NCBI GenBank assembly: GCA_946902985.2
Contig: OX336392.1
Coordinates: forward strand, 465,150,693-465,214,692
Origin: Meconema thalassinum
Taxonomy: Eukaryota > Arthropoda > Insecta > Orthoptera > Tettigoniidae
Reading direction: 5' to 3'
Length of the DNA: 64,000 nucleotides
Shown here: piece by piece, positions 48,101 to 57,130 of the stretch
How the letters are laid out: the number at the start of each line of letters is the position of its first letter
Numbering within the stretch: position 1 is the stretch's first letter
The notes under the pieces: model-generated
Told to the model about the DNA's origin: nothing
Seen by the model: the letters and a program-made list of their open reading frames with translations, nothing else
Database searches by the model: none
Program-made: the position numbers and the translations under genes

Positions 48101-48823
48101 TACAGCTCGTTCTTGAAACGAGGGCCAATTTGCCCGCTTAAGAACCCAACGACTGGGGAACTCAACGGGCGTCTGGTTCAGAAGGGTAAGAACGATCGGG
48201 AAATGGTCACTGTCACAGAGGTCATCGTGTACATACCAGCCAAATAAGGGGACCAGCGCACGGCTACACACACTCAAGTCAATGTGTGAGTACGTGCCGT
48301 GCGCTAAGCTAAAATGTGTAGCTTCCCCTGTATTTAATAGACATAAATCCAACCCTTGAATTAAGCCTTCCACGTCCCTTCCTCTGGGGCAGGAAGATGG
48401 TGATCCCCAGTGGGGGTGATGAGAGTTGAAATCACCCACGAGTAGGAAAGGGACTGGAAGTTGATCAACAAGATCTAAGACGTCATTAATATCAAGGGGT
48501 TGGTTCGGTGGAAGGTACACGTTACAAACAGTTGTCATAGCAGGCAAGGACACGCGAACTGCAATAGCTTCCAGAGGCGTGGCGAGTGGAAACTCCTCAC
48601 TATAGCAGTCAGAGCGAACGAAGGTACAAACGCCCCCGGAAGCCCGGGCGGCGTCTTGTCGCTCTTTAGAGTATAGTTGGAAACCTCTCAGAACAGTCTC
48701 GTGATCAGGTCTGAGGTTTGTTTCCTGTAGGCAGACTATACTCGCCGCGTATTGGGCAATAAGCTGACGGAGCTCTGTCAAATGCCTGTCATAACTGTTA
48801 CAATTCCACTGTAACAGTGCCAT
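45146..48823 (-). CDS. LINE-A ORF2 (copy A2): endonuclease, reverse transcriptase, RNase H
   Basis: From MALLQ the protein has 1225 residues. Endonuclease: N7 in QWNCNS, E34 in VCLQET, D131 and N133 in GDFNSHH, and His in SDHFPI near 200. RT: PGPDNIHNQMLKHL, YRPICLTNGLCKLFERM, VFFDLEKAYDTTW, NGVPQGSVLSVTLF, and the catalytic YVDD near 663-666. RNase H: FTDGS near 960, YTAELYAI, LLCTDS and ELADQAA. A CCHC-like motif (CTCGAHLTVAHLLLEC) lies near 1166-1181. RNase H after RT places it in the I group rather than jockey proper. The enzyme should nick target DNA and copy its own RNA in the nucleus. The frame is open 33 bp further upstream because the in-frame TAA seen in A1 is CAA here; MALLQ is the start shared by A1, A2 and LINE-B. 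Confidence 0.95.
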   Translation of the reverse strand: MALLQWNCNSYDRHLTELRQLIAQYAASIVCLQETNLRPDHETVLRGFQLYSKERQDAARASGGVCTFVRSDCYSEEFPLATPLEAIAVRVSLPAMTTVCNVYLPPNQPLDINDVLDLVDQLPVPFLLVGDFNSHHPHWGSPSSCPRGRDVEGLIQGLDLCLLNTGEATHFSLAHGTYSHIDLSVCSRALVPLFGWYVHDDLCDSDHFPIVLTLLNQTPVEFPSRWVLKRANWPSFQERAVFVDLGCRSVDDEVQHITDVLLAAAEESIPSFSGTPRRKLVPWWTEDIAAAIRDRRRAHKHYRRRPTMGNLVAFKKFRAKARILIRQSKKQSWERYVSSITAHTPSSQVWTKLRRISGIQTSSTVPGISIANELVTDPYRVANHLASYFADISGSGNYDPAFVALKREAERFHLSFASRASEEYNVPFTEWELRGALALCRDTSPGPDNIHNQMLKHLNDESIRYLLRVFNRIWLEGVFPAQWQEGIIIPILKPDKDPKLSGSYRPICLTNGLCKLFERMVNRRLVWVLEKRGLLSEYQCGFRASRCTNDHLVRLETAIQDAFLRRQHLVAVFFDLEKAYDTTWRYGILSTLHQWKFRGNLPVFIANFLSLRLFRVRIGGTYSQYHIQENGVPQGSVLSVTLFAIAINGIVAAAGPAVVPSLYVDDFALHYSAQNMAVAERQLQQAIRRVERWTLEQGFRFSTAKSSVVHSCRKRTLHPDPELYLGNVALPVVAAYRFLGLLFDQKLTWEPHVRCLKTACAKKLNMLRFLSGTSWGADRVVLLRFYKSLILSRLDYGSVAYGSARKSVLVKLDSVHHGGVRLATGAFRTSPVVSLLAEAGVPPLHLRRQQVLLTYAATIRQMPLHPSYPCLFSDPNRRLYDVLARATRPAGIRLDDLYRQFRFPSVSCIVRVPSKAPPWMVSRPDIILDLHTGPKSDTDSSVHRRLFQSVVTRYPGSGLVFTDGSRVNEKVGCAFVVEDRRFLFSLPEACSVYTAELYAILEALRYTLSDDHQHFLLCTDSLSALRAIDVCFPKHPLVQRVHDLLVSSRNAGTGVTFVWLPSHMGIAGNELADQAAREAVALPSLPSKVPASDVRSQLRHTILSHWEEAWRATPPPNKLRGIKETTKVWKSSFRSLRKEAVVLCRLRIGHGIATHSHLLKREDPPVCTCGAHLTVAHLLLECVDLADLRRTLKLPNTLSLILRDDEPSADLVIRFMRESGYFFKF

Positions 48824-48857
48824 TGTGTGAACTTGGGGAATACGTTGGAGCAGCAAG

Positions 48858-50492
48858 CTACTCCAACTTTGACTCTGGACAATCTACAGTCACTACGTCG
48901 ACTATAATCTCCATGTCCTCAGGCGAGTTCATGGAGTGAATCGACTCGGTAGTTGATTTCCTGGACGCAGTTCGGCGGCGGGGGGATCTCCGTGGGGAGC
49001 GCGAAGATCTGGGGGCCAAAACGTCCCCAGGCGCAGAAGCATCCGCAGGTGTTGGCGCGGATGGCTTCCCCTTTTTTGGAGAAAGGGAATGCGTAGTGCG
49101 GGGTCCCTTCTTACCCGCCCCCGGCTCTTTAAGGTATATAGACGGGTCAGGAGCCGAAGTCCTGACCCTGGTCGACGATGCCGCCTCCGCCGGCTTCGGC
49201 GCGGCTTTCGCCGACCGTTTGGATGGGGAGGAAGACTTCGACTTCCTCCCGAGTGGGGAGGAAGTCTTCAACTTCCTCCCCTGCTGTGCGGGCGGAGCAG
49301 CCTTCGCTCGCGCAGCCTTCGTGCTGGCCGAAGGTGGAGTTGAAGTCACCTTCGGGCTTTCCGTTATAATGTTAGGAGCTGGTTTTGGAACAGGAAACTC
49401 AGTTGCAGGTTTCACAGCTGGAACAAAAGATGAGGTAGCCGGGACCAAATTTGGTATTATGGCTCTATAATCAATCGTTGGAGAAGGCGAAGTCGTGGTA
49501 CGGTACTTCTTGCGGGCCTCCTGGTAGGTCAGACCATCCAGGGTTTTGATCTCCTGGATTTTCTTCTCACTCAGGAAGACAGGGCAGTTCCTGTCCCGAG
49601 GAGAATGAAATCCAGGGCAATTAGTGCACTGATAAGGTGTTGTGCACTCTTCCGCTTCGTGTGGTACCTTACCGCACGTTCCGCAGATTGCGGGGCTCGA
49701 GCATCGGGATAACATGTGCCCGAACTTCTGGCATTTATAACACCTCATTGGGGGAGGGATATAAGGCCGTACGTCACAACGGTAACTTGTAACCTTGACT
49801 TTCTCCGGGAGCACCGAAAGCTCAAAGGAAATAATGAAAGCACCAGTATCCACGATTTGACCATTGACCTTGCGCGTAATGCGCCGGACATCAGTCACGT
49901 GACGGTGCCGCATATCCTCCTTGAGCTCCTCGTCAGTGTTCAGAATCAGGTCCCGGTGGAAAATAACTCCTCGGACCAGATTCAGGGACGTGTGCTTTTC
50001 CACTTTGACGGGAATGTCGCCAAAGTGGTCACATTGCAAAAGTTGTTCAACTTGCTCTCCAGTCCTAGTCTTGAGCAACAAGCTACCGTTCCTCATCTTT
50101 TGTACTTTCTCAAGCTCACCATAGACACCTTCTATGTGGCGAGAAAACAAAATACTCTTTACCAGCTTGAAATCGCCCCCATCTGTTCTGGTAGCTACCA
50201 GAAACTTGGGGGTGTTAGTACCCAGATTTTCACGCACAGATTGTTCCCAGGGGGTTGATCCCCGTAGGGAATCAAATGTTAAAGACTTGGGTGTAGGACC
50301 ACCCTGTTTGGGTGTACGTCCACCCTGGTTGGGGATTTTTCTTTTAGAACCCATGGCCAGATCATCCTCCCCGAATGCCACCGACATCCGATCACGGGCC
50401 GTCACAGTAGGCGCTACCCAGCCAGGGCAAGGCCCGCCTAGCTTGGAAGGCATTGCCCGGGGGTCCGATGTTTTACAATGCCGTATCGGCAT
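48858..50492 (-). CDS. LINE-A ORF1 (copy A2), CCHC RNA-binding protein
   Basis: The 544-residue protein has the same layout as the A1 copy: basic N-terminus, conserved FLVATRTDGGDFKLVKS block near residue 97, three CCHC knuckles near 251-305, then a Lys/Ser/Pro-rich tail ending PESKLE. It differs from A1 at about seven positions, nearly all in the disordered tail (for example Phe to Ser in SSPSKRS and Ser to Leu in GDVLAPRSS). Changes concentrated there suggest either relaxed constraint or chance over a short time. The product should form a ribonucleoprotein with LINE RNA. Confidence 0.93.
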   Translation of the reverse strand: MPIRHCKTSDPRAMPSKLGGPCPGWVAPTVTARDRMSVAFGEDDLAMGSKRKIPNQGGRTPKQGGPTPKSLTFDSLRGSTPWEQSVRENLGTNTPKFLVATRTDGGDFKLVKSILFSRHIEGVYGELEKVQKMRNGSLLLKTRTGEQVEQLLQCDHFGDIPVKVEKHTSLNLVRGVIFHRDLILNTDEELKEDMRHRHVTDVRRITRKVNGQIVDTGAFIISFELSVLPEKVKVTSYRCDVRPYIPPPMRCYKCQKFGHMLSRCSSPAICGTCGKVPHEAEECTTPYQCTNCPGFHSPRDRNCPVFLSEKKIQEIKTLDGLTYQEARKKYRTTTSPSPTIDYRAIIPNLVPATSSFVPAVKPATEFPVPKPAPNIITESPKVTSTPPSASTKAARAKAAPPAQQGRKLKTSSPLGRKSKSSSPSKRSAKAAPKPAEAASSTRVRTSAPDPSIYLKEPGAGKKGPRTTHSLSPKKGKPSAPTPADASAPGDVLAPRSSRSPRRSPRRRTASRKSTTESIHSMNSPEDMEIIVDVVTVDCPESKLE

Positions 50493-50811
50493 GTACCCCT
50501 TGGCATATACTGGATTTTACAGCTCAGACATTCGGCTGTGCGGGGACCTGCGTAGTCAGGCGGATACTACTGAACGGGTACATGGCACACCCACCTGTCG
50601 GCGCGGCCAAGACCGGAACAGGCTTTTGAGCGTAGTCGCTAGCGTAAGTGGCCCATCCCCTAACAGCACGCACATATAGAAATTTTGGTTGCCAGACCCT
50701 GAAAGCAGTGACGGAAAGAAGTGCGATATAACCTAATGAGAGTTATACCGCACGGGTGTATGTCTTTTAGAGCTGACTGTCAAACCCTCGAAAGGGGACC
50801 GTTCCGAGAAG

Positions 50812-51002
50812 CCCTTTTAGTCGCCTTTTACGACTGGTAGGGAGTACCGTGGATGAATTCGCTTCCTCCCACCCACTGGGGGTCCAATTCACAAAACAAC
50901 GCGGAGTCCTTAAAGTATAGCCAAGGTCGCCCCTTTTAGTCGCCTCTTACGACAGGCAGGGGATACCGTGGGTGTATTCTAAACCCCCCACCCACAGGGG
51001 GG
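50812..51002 (-). promoter_or_regulatory. Duplicated 5' leader block of LINE-A (copy A2)
   Basis: Blocks at 50812-50884 and 50930-51002 match those of copy A1 in order and spacing. They occupy the first ~190 bp of the element, upstream of ORF1 by about 320 bp, where an internal promoter would be expected in a LINE. Function is inferred. Confidence 0.55.
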
Positions 51003-51117
51003 ACACCCGGCCTCCTTGAGGGCCTTAAGCAGAAGGCAGGAGAGAACATGAAAAGAAAAAGAAGGCTGACCCCTCGCAGAAGGAGGGAATCAGAAAAGAT
51101 GAGACAAGGGCCAATTA
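51003..51117 (-). mobile_element. S-form P2, continuation after LINE-A
   Basis: Starts with the duplicated ACACCCGGCCTC and runs to ACAAGGGCCAATTAA, where the tail of the next S-form begins. No further P2 sequence is found, so P2 is 5'-truncated at this junction. Confidence 0.82.
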
Positions 51118-51603
51118 ATGATGATGATGATGATGATAATTGTTGTTTTAAGGGGCCTAACATCGAGGTTATCGGCCCCTGATGGTTTGGGTGATCGTGA
51201 AGATGAAAATGTAAAGCGAACTTAAAACGAAAATTAACTACTAACCTACATACTAGAAGAAGAAATGGAAAACTAAAGGAGAATAAGGCAAATAAAGGAC
51301 AGGAGGAAATGAAATGCCCTCAACCCTCGAAGAAGGCGGATTGAGGGACTTGGAAGGAAGGAGAGCCATGAAAGGCAGATAGGAAAGTGAAAGAGGAGAG
51401 GGTCCGCCCCAAAGGTAAGGGACAAAAAGGGAAAACGGACCCAGCTCAGGAATCCCTCGGGGTCGCCAACTCCCGAACTCACCAGCCGTGAGCCCCTGAG
51501 GGTGTAGCATTATCTAGGGTGCACCAAAAGTGGTGGGGCTACATACACCCTGCCTCCTTAAGGGCCTAGAGCACAAGGCAGGAGATAACATGAAAAGAAA
51601 AAG
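51118..51603 (-). mobile_element. S-form P3, 3' segment
   Basis: Tail, hairpin (51152-51179) and body up to CATGAAAAGAAAAAG. A further S-form fragment starts at 51604. The segment from about 52528 may be the rest of P3, because GAAAAGAAAAAG at the break resembles GAAAAGATAAAG there. Confidence 0.8.
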
Positions 51604-51782
51604 ATGATGATGATGATGATAATTGTTGTTTTAAGGGGCCTAACATCTAGGTTATCGGCCCCTGATGGTTTGGGTGATCGTGAAGATGAAAATGAAAAGC
51701 GAACTTAAAACTAAAACTAACTACTAACCTACATACTAGAAGAAGAAATGGAAAACTAAAGGAGAATAAGGCAAATAAAAGG
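51604..51782 (-). mobile_element. S-form P4, 3' 179 bp
   Basis: Tail, hairpin and the S-specific region to GCAAATAAAAGG, where the complete S-form P5 begins. It is a short 5'-truncated copy. Confidence 0.8.
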
Positions 51783-52519
51783 TTGATGATGATGATGATA
51801 ATTGTTGTTTTAAGGGGCCTAACATCTAGGCTATCGGCCCCTGATGGTTTGGGTGATCGTGAAGATGAAAATGAAATGTAAACTTAAAACTAAAACTAAC
51901 TACCAACTTACATACTAGAAGAAGAAAGGGAAAACTAAAAGAGAATAAGGCAAATAAAGGACAGGAGGAAAAGAAATGCCCTCAACCCTCGGAGAAGGCG
52001 GATTGAGGGACTTGGAAGGAAGGAGAGCCATGAAAGGCATATAGGAAAGTGAAAGAGGAGAGGGTCCGCCCCAAAGGTAAGGGACAAAAGGGGAAAACGA
52101 ACCCAGCTCAGGAATCCCTCGGGGTCGCCAACTCCCGAACTCACCAGCCGTGAGCCCCTGAGGGTGTAGCATTATCTAGGGTGCACCAAAAGTGGTGGGG
52201 CTACATACACCCTGCCTCCTTAAGGGCCTAGAGCACAAGGCAGGAGATAACATGAAAAGAAAAAGAAGGCTGACCCCTCGCAGAAGGAGGGTATCAGAAA
52301 AGATGAGACAAGGGCCAATTAAGGCGGGAAAGGAAGAGACTCCCTAGGCCTCGGATACCCTAATACCGTCGGGGTCGGAAGAGAACAAGAGTTGACCAAG
52401 TGAGGTCGACAGGAAAGAAGACAGAGAGGAGCCCGGCACAAGTAAGTGGAAGCAATGCCGGACTCGGCTGGGGCCCCGTGGTCGCCAACCCACGCCCACA
52501 AGATGTGAGCCCCTGGGGG
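51783..52519 (-). mobile_element. Complete S-form P5
   Basis: A 737-bp unit from triplet tail to CCCCCAGGGGCTCAC head. ATAAAAGG at 51775-51782 and 52520-52527 is a possible 8-bp target duplication; it is shorter than the 11-15 bp seen elsewhere, so confidence in it is lower. Confidence 0.85.
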
Positions 52520-52790
52520 ATAAAAGGAAAAGATAAAGAAGGCTGACCCCTCACAGAAGAAGGGTATCAGGAAAGATGAGACAAGGGCCAATTAAGGCGG
52601 GAAAGTGAAAGACTCCCTAGGCCTCGGATACCTAATACCGTCGGGGGCGGAAGAGAACAAGAGTTGACCAAGGGAGGTCGACAGGAAAGAAGACGGAGAG
52701 GAGCCCGGCACAAGTAAGTGGAAGCAATGCCGGACTCAGCTGGGGCCCCGTGGTCGCCAACCCACGTCCACAAGATGTAAGCCCCTGGGG
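52520..52790 (-). mobile_element. S/V 5' body, last unit of the composite
   Basis: Shared body from AAGGCTGACCCC to the head TAAGCCCCTGGGGG at 52790. The direct repeat GTCTACTGTCCTTT follows immediately, marking the 5' edge of the original insertion. Confidence 0.83.
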
Positions 52791-52804
52791 GTCTACTGTC
52801 CTTT

Positions 52805-52973
52805 GGTCGCTAACCCACGACCCACTAATTACGAGCCCCTGGAGAGGAGTAAGGTGCAACAATGCTTAAGATCACTTATTTTTATTGGTGACTGTCAGTC
52901 GAGACACAAATCAATAAGTTATGTTTCCACTGAGGAACGATTACATTATTTAGTTTGATTTTGCTGTGGCTTG
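52805..52973 (-). other. Probable 3' untranslated region of the host exon
   Basis: Downstream of the stop of the next gene on the minus strand. An AATAAA signal lies at 52881-52886, about 90 bases after the stop codon. The stretch 52805-52855 has a faint S-form head (CCCACGACCCACTAATTACGAGCCCCTGG without the S-form body). Confidence 0.55.
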
Positions 52974-55288
52974 TTAGCTGGGTTTTCGGGAGTAGGTCTC
53001 CTTTAGTAACGTCACCATTTCTAAAATAGAGTCATCCACCGTAGGTCCAAAAAGCTGAGCCAATCTTATTAATATCGACCGTAGTATATGATCATCGCCT
53101 CTGCCACGGTCTTGTTGGCCAGCTTCTTGCGCAGTATCTGTAGCATTAGTCGAGTTTTCAGTATCTGCCGTTAACTGTCGAATACCAGCTGCATTTTGAG
53201 CTGAATCTGACCCATTGTAGACTACGACTGATTCGCCAGAATCTTCATGCAACACATGAATACCAGAGGCTGAATCTGAAATACTCGGTGGTCTTTGGTC
53301 GCTAGAGGTTTCAGCTGGAATACTCGATCTTTGATCATTAGTGGTTGGATCTGAAATACTCGGTGGTCTTTGGTCGCTAGATGTTTCTGAATATGACCCA
53401 ATGAACTCTACGAATACGTCTGATTCACCATAAACTTCATGCAATACATCGTTCGATGTACCTCTCCCTCCATAATCTTGATCATCAGTGGTTGGATCTG
53501 CAACACTCGATCGAGTATGGTCTTCAGAGGTTGGATCTGCAATACTCGATGGTGTTTGGTCATCAGCGGATGAATCTGGAATACTCGATGTTTTTCGATC
53601 ACCAGTGGTTAAATCTGCAATTCGAATACCAGCCGCATTTTGAGCTGAATCTGACCCAATGACGACTACGACTGATTGGCCAGTAGTTGAATCTGAAACA
53701 CTTGCAACTCTCGATTGTCTATGGTCACCAGTGGTTGAATCTGCATTTGGAATACCAGCTGCATTTTGAGCTGGATCTGACCCAATGTACTCTACGACTA
53801 CGACTGATTGGCCAGTGGTTGAATCTGAAACACTTGCAACTCTCGATTGTCTAAGGTCATCAGCGCTTGAATCTGCAATTGGAATAACAGCCGCATTTTG
53901 AGCTGAATCTGACCCAATGTACTCTACGACTGATTGGCCGGTGGTTGAATCTGAAACACTTGCAACTCTCGATTGGATATGGTCATCAGCGCTTGAATCT
54001 GCAATTGGAATACCAGCCGCATTTTGAGCTGAATCTGACCCAATGTACTCTACGACTACGACTGATTCGCCGGTGGTTGAATCTGAAACACTTGCTACTC
54101 TCGATTGTCTATGGTCATCAGCGCTTGAATCTGCAATTGGAATACCAGCCGCATTTTGAGCTGAATCTGACCCAATGTACTCTACGACTACGACTGATTG
54201 GCCGGTGGTTGAATCTGAAACACTTGCAACTCTCGATTGTCTATGGTCATCAGCGCTTGAATCTGCAACATTTGCAACTCCCGATTGTATATGGCCATCA
54301 GAGGTTTGATGTACATTTGATAATCTTTTTACACTAAGGGTTGGCCACGAATGTCTTCGAACATCAACGGTTCCACCACCTACACTACCAGATGACCTTC
54401 GGTCATTCATAAATGGTCCTGCAAAACTCGATGATTTGGGATCATTAGTGGATGGACGTTTTACCAGTTTATCTCGTGTCGTGACTCCTGCCAAGGATGC
54501 TTCTCCTTTAGTTGCAGTAGTTGCTGCATTTTGATCTGAATCTGACCCAATGTACTCTAAGACGGCGACTGATTCGCCAGAATCTTCATGCAATACATCG
54601 TTCGAAGTACCTCTCCCTCCATTATCTTGACTGGTGTTTCTATTACGGCTCCGTCTTTGAGACTCATCACGATCTTCAGGGGACGACTCTTCATCGTCGT
54701 CACCTTCATCTCCAGGGTCACTATCCACGGAACTACCATAATAGGAAGCCACGACAAGTGGCTCAATTTTAAACGGCATGATTGAACCATCACGCATGTA
54801 TGCGCTCTTCTGCTCCAGCGCAATTGGTAACGAAATATTTTCAAGTTTGGAAAATATATAATAATGCTTCACATCATGAGTGACATGCATTTGCAAACGA
54901 GTATCCTCAGTTGCAAAACTCGAGGGAGTTACTGAATGATCACCCGGTGAGTTCTCATCAGTGGCCGTTCCAATAACATCAGATTCCAAAGTTATGCTGT
55001 TATTTTGTGATTCACCATTAATTGAAGGTATTTCAGTATCTGTCTTCGTGTCTTCATTGGTAAGTTGACTATTAACGTCTGAATTAACGCGTTCAGCAGA
55101 AGACGTCTGTTGTAAAACTGCATCATTAGAATTAGCATTCAGAATAAGCAAATATAGGCTCTCGTACGATGTAACATACACCAGCATAGAACGTGGAATG
55201 TAATTGATATTCTGAAGTTCGCCCAATGATGAAAAGTGCTTCAGTTCTTCTAAAGTTGGTAACTCAGTTGGAAGAATATCTTCGTTCT
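52974..55288 (-). CDS. Terminal exon of an unrecognised acidic, Ser-rich repeat protein
   Basis: This frame of about 770 residues is the only long one not explained by a mobile element. A 3' splice site (TTACTTTGTTATTTTCAG on the minus strand) lies just before 55288, so it is probably a last exon and the Met at 55301 may be intronic. The N-terminal 60 residues look folded (LPTLEELKHFSSLGELQNI, then MLVYVTSYESLYLLIL). An acidic-basic block follows near 194-222. Five or so copies of a 44-residue repeat lie at about 350-567, with the core VASVSDSTTGQSVVVVEYIG. Diverged copies of its GESVVV..GSDS core also occur near 240, 615 and 690. The C-terminus (ILRSILIRLAQLFGPTVDDS) looks helical. I do not recognise the family and assign no function. 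Confidence 0.7.
53560..54260 (-). repeat. Tandem 132-bp coding minisatellite
   Basis: About five in-frame copies of a unit of 132 bp (44 codons). Each includes TCATCAGCGCTTGAATCTGC or a close variant, at about 53864, 53986, 54116 and 54248, with diverged copies on the low side. One copy is two codons shorter (VVEYIG in place of VVVVEYIG) and another lacks EY. All length differences are multiples of three, so the frame is kept. Confidence 0.85.
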
Positions 55289-55301
55289 CTGAAAATAACA
55301 A

Positions 55302-55639
55302 AGTAATTGAAAATTCAAATCCTGCTATCGTTCTTGTTCAAAATACAGTTCTGCTTGATTACAGAATTCAAATTACAATGACGAAGAATAAGTAATAAAC
55401 AAAAGAGTTTAACATGGATAAAATATGCAATAAAATTCGCGTATATTAGGAAACAAGAAATTAATCGCAAAATGTACGGCATCCAGCTACAACTAAGCAA
55501 TTGCTGGCACTGCATTCAATGGGAATCATTCCTAAACAATTTACGCGATCAAGTTACATGGCAAGCCATCAATAGACAAAACACGTCAGAAGCTAAAATT
55601 GAAAAATTAATCAAAAAAAACAAAAAACGAACAGACCGT
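55302..55639. other. Probable intron sequence, unassigned
   Basis: AT-rich sequence upstream of the exon on the minus strand, directly before the inferred splice acceptor. No further exon of the gene is recognised. Confidence 0.4.
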
Positions 55640-55904
55640 AACTGAAAAAGAAAACACAAAAAGCGTCATATTCAACGATAGGTTACACAATAGAACGGAA
55701 GTTCGTTTCTCCAAAGAGGAAGTAACGATGCTGGAAAACGGTTTTAATTTTATTGCGAGGATAAACACAATGAACACAACATAAAACAACTCATAACGGA
55801 CGTAGAAATTGCGTGTAGCAAATTACCGGAACAAGAAAGCGAGATAACTACGTAAGAATCTCGCAACAAACGAAGCTAGGATGATCGTAAAACAAGAAAA
55901 TTGT
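55640..55904 (+). pseudogene. Penelope-like element ORF remnant, first part
   Basis: The plus strand reads FNDRLHNRTEVRFSKEEVTM, then LENGFNFIARI, and in shifted frames TDVEIACSKLPEQESEITT and NEARMIVKQENC. The order and wording resemble the region upstream of RT in Penelope-like elements. A V/S cluster splits it at 55905-55915. Stops and shifts are present. The RT and GIY-YIG parts are not in the window. Confidence 0.55.
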
Positions 55905-55915
55905 AGCAACAAAAG

Positions 55916-57130
55916 ATGATGATGATGATGATAATTGCTGTTTTAAGGGGCCTAACATCTAGGTTATCGGCCCCTAATGATCTGGATGGTAGCGAAAATG
56001 AGAATGAAATGGAAACCAGAACGAAAATTATGTGAGACGGAATATACGTACAAATAGAATCTCAGATGGAAAGAACTCACAATATGATCTTACAAAAGGA
56101 AATTTAGAACGAAAAGATTCACAAAAAGAATAGATTGAAAAAGAAACACAAAACGTAGGCTAGATTCAAAATACGTACAAAATGCAATGTAGCGTCGAAA
56201 TACTTACAAAATACATCTGCAATTCAAAATACTTACAAAATGAAATGAGATCGAAAATACGCACAAAATGCAATTGAGGTTCAAAATACTTACAAAATGC
56301 AATTGAAATTGAAAATACACAATGCAATTCAGGTTGAAATAGGCCCTATCCCAGTTCCAATCCAAATTAGTCACAAAGTGCAATTGAAATTCAAAATACT
56401 TACAAAATACAATTGAAATTGAAAATGCTTTCAAAATGTACGGTAGATTCAGACGACTCATGGGGATTGACAATACTTACAAAATGCAATTTAGATTGAA
56501 AATACTTGAGAAAATGTAATTTAGATCCAAATTACCCACAAAATGCAATTGAGAATCAAAATATGTGCTAAATGCCCACCAAACAAAATGCAATTTAGAT
56601 TCAAAAATTGTGCGAAATGCGGTTTTGGTTGAAAATACTTACAAAATGCAATTGAAATTCAAAATACTCACTAAAAGGCCCGTCTACCTGCATTGAAAGA
56701 CTTACTAAAAAGCAATTTAGATTGTCAATCTTTACAAAATGCAATTGAGGTTGAAAACAATCGCGAGATGTAATTTAGATTGAAAAAACTTACAAAATGC
56801 AACGTAGATCAAAAATTACTTAAAAAATCGCTAAAAGGGAATTTAGATACACGGTGATCCAAGTGACAAAAAAAAGTGCGGGAATCTTAAAGAGAAAAGG
56901 AAATATAAGGAAGAGAGGAGAGGAGAGGAGAGGGGAGAGAGGAGAGGGTCTGCCCCAAAGGTAAGGGACAAAAGTGGAAAACGGACCCAGCTCAGGAATC
57001 CCTCGGGATCGCCAACTCCCGAACTCACCAGCCGTGAGCCCCTGAGGGTGTAGCATTATCTAGGGTGCACCAGAAGTGGTGGGGCTACATACACCCTGCC
57101 TCCTTAAGGGCCCAGAGCACAAGGCAGGAG
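55916..57130 (-). mobile_element. V-form, 5'-truncated, inside the Penelope-like remnant
   Basis: Tail, hairpin (55945-55972), VNTR to about 56830 and part of the shared body, ending at GAGCACAAGGCAGG. An S-form tail follows directly. AGCAACAAAAG at 55905-55915 is repeated at 58313-58323, beyond two more S-form units, so the cluster has one outer target duplication. Confidence 0.88.

Larger units (their letters stand above)
44840..51002 (-). mobile_element. LINE-A copy A2, full length with both ORFs open
   Basis: The 6163-bp element is flanked by the 12-bp repeat ACACCCGGCCTC at 44828-44839 and 51003-51014. Its 5' leader of about 510 bp has the duplicated block. ORF1 is 544 residues and ORF2 is 1225 residues, separated by 34 bp. 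The 3' untranslated region is about 300 bp and ends in the hairpin (44872-44899) and a triplet tail. No disabling change is visible. It is the best candidate in the window for a LINE that could still move, and the likely type of helper for the S- and V-forms. Confidence 0.95.

Noticed and set aside
47378..48247. 289-residue plus-strand frame, and similar plus-strand frames at 31821, 32191, 41123, 49716 and 50134
   Set aside because: They are antisense shadows of LINE ORF1/ORF2 without protein motifs. The sense frames have full domain sets.
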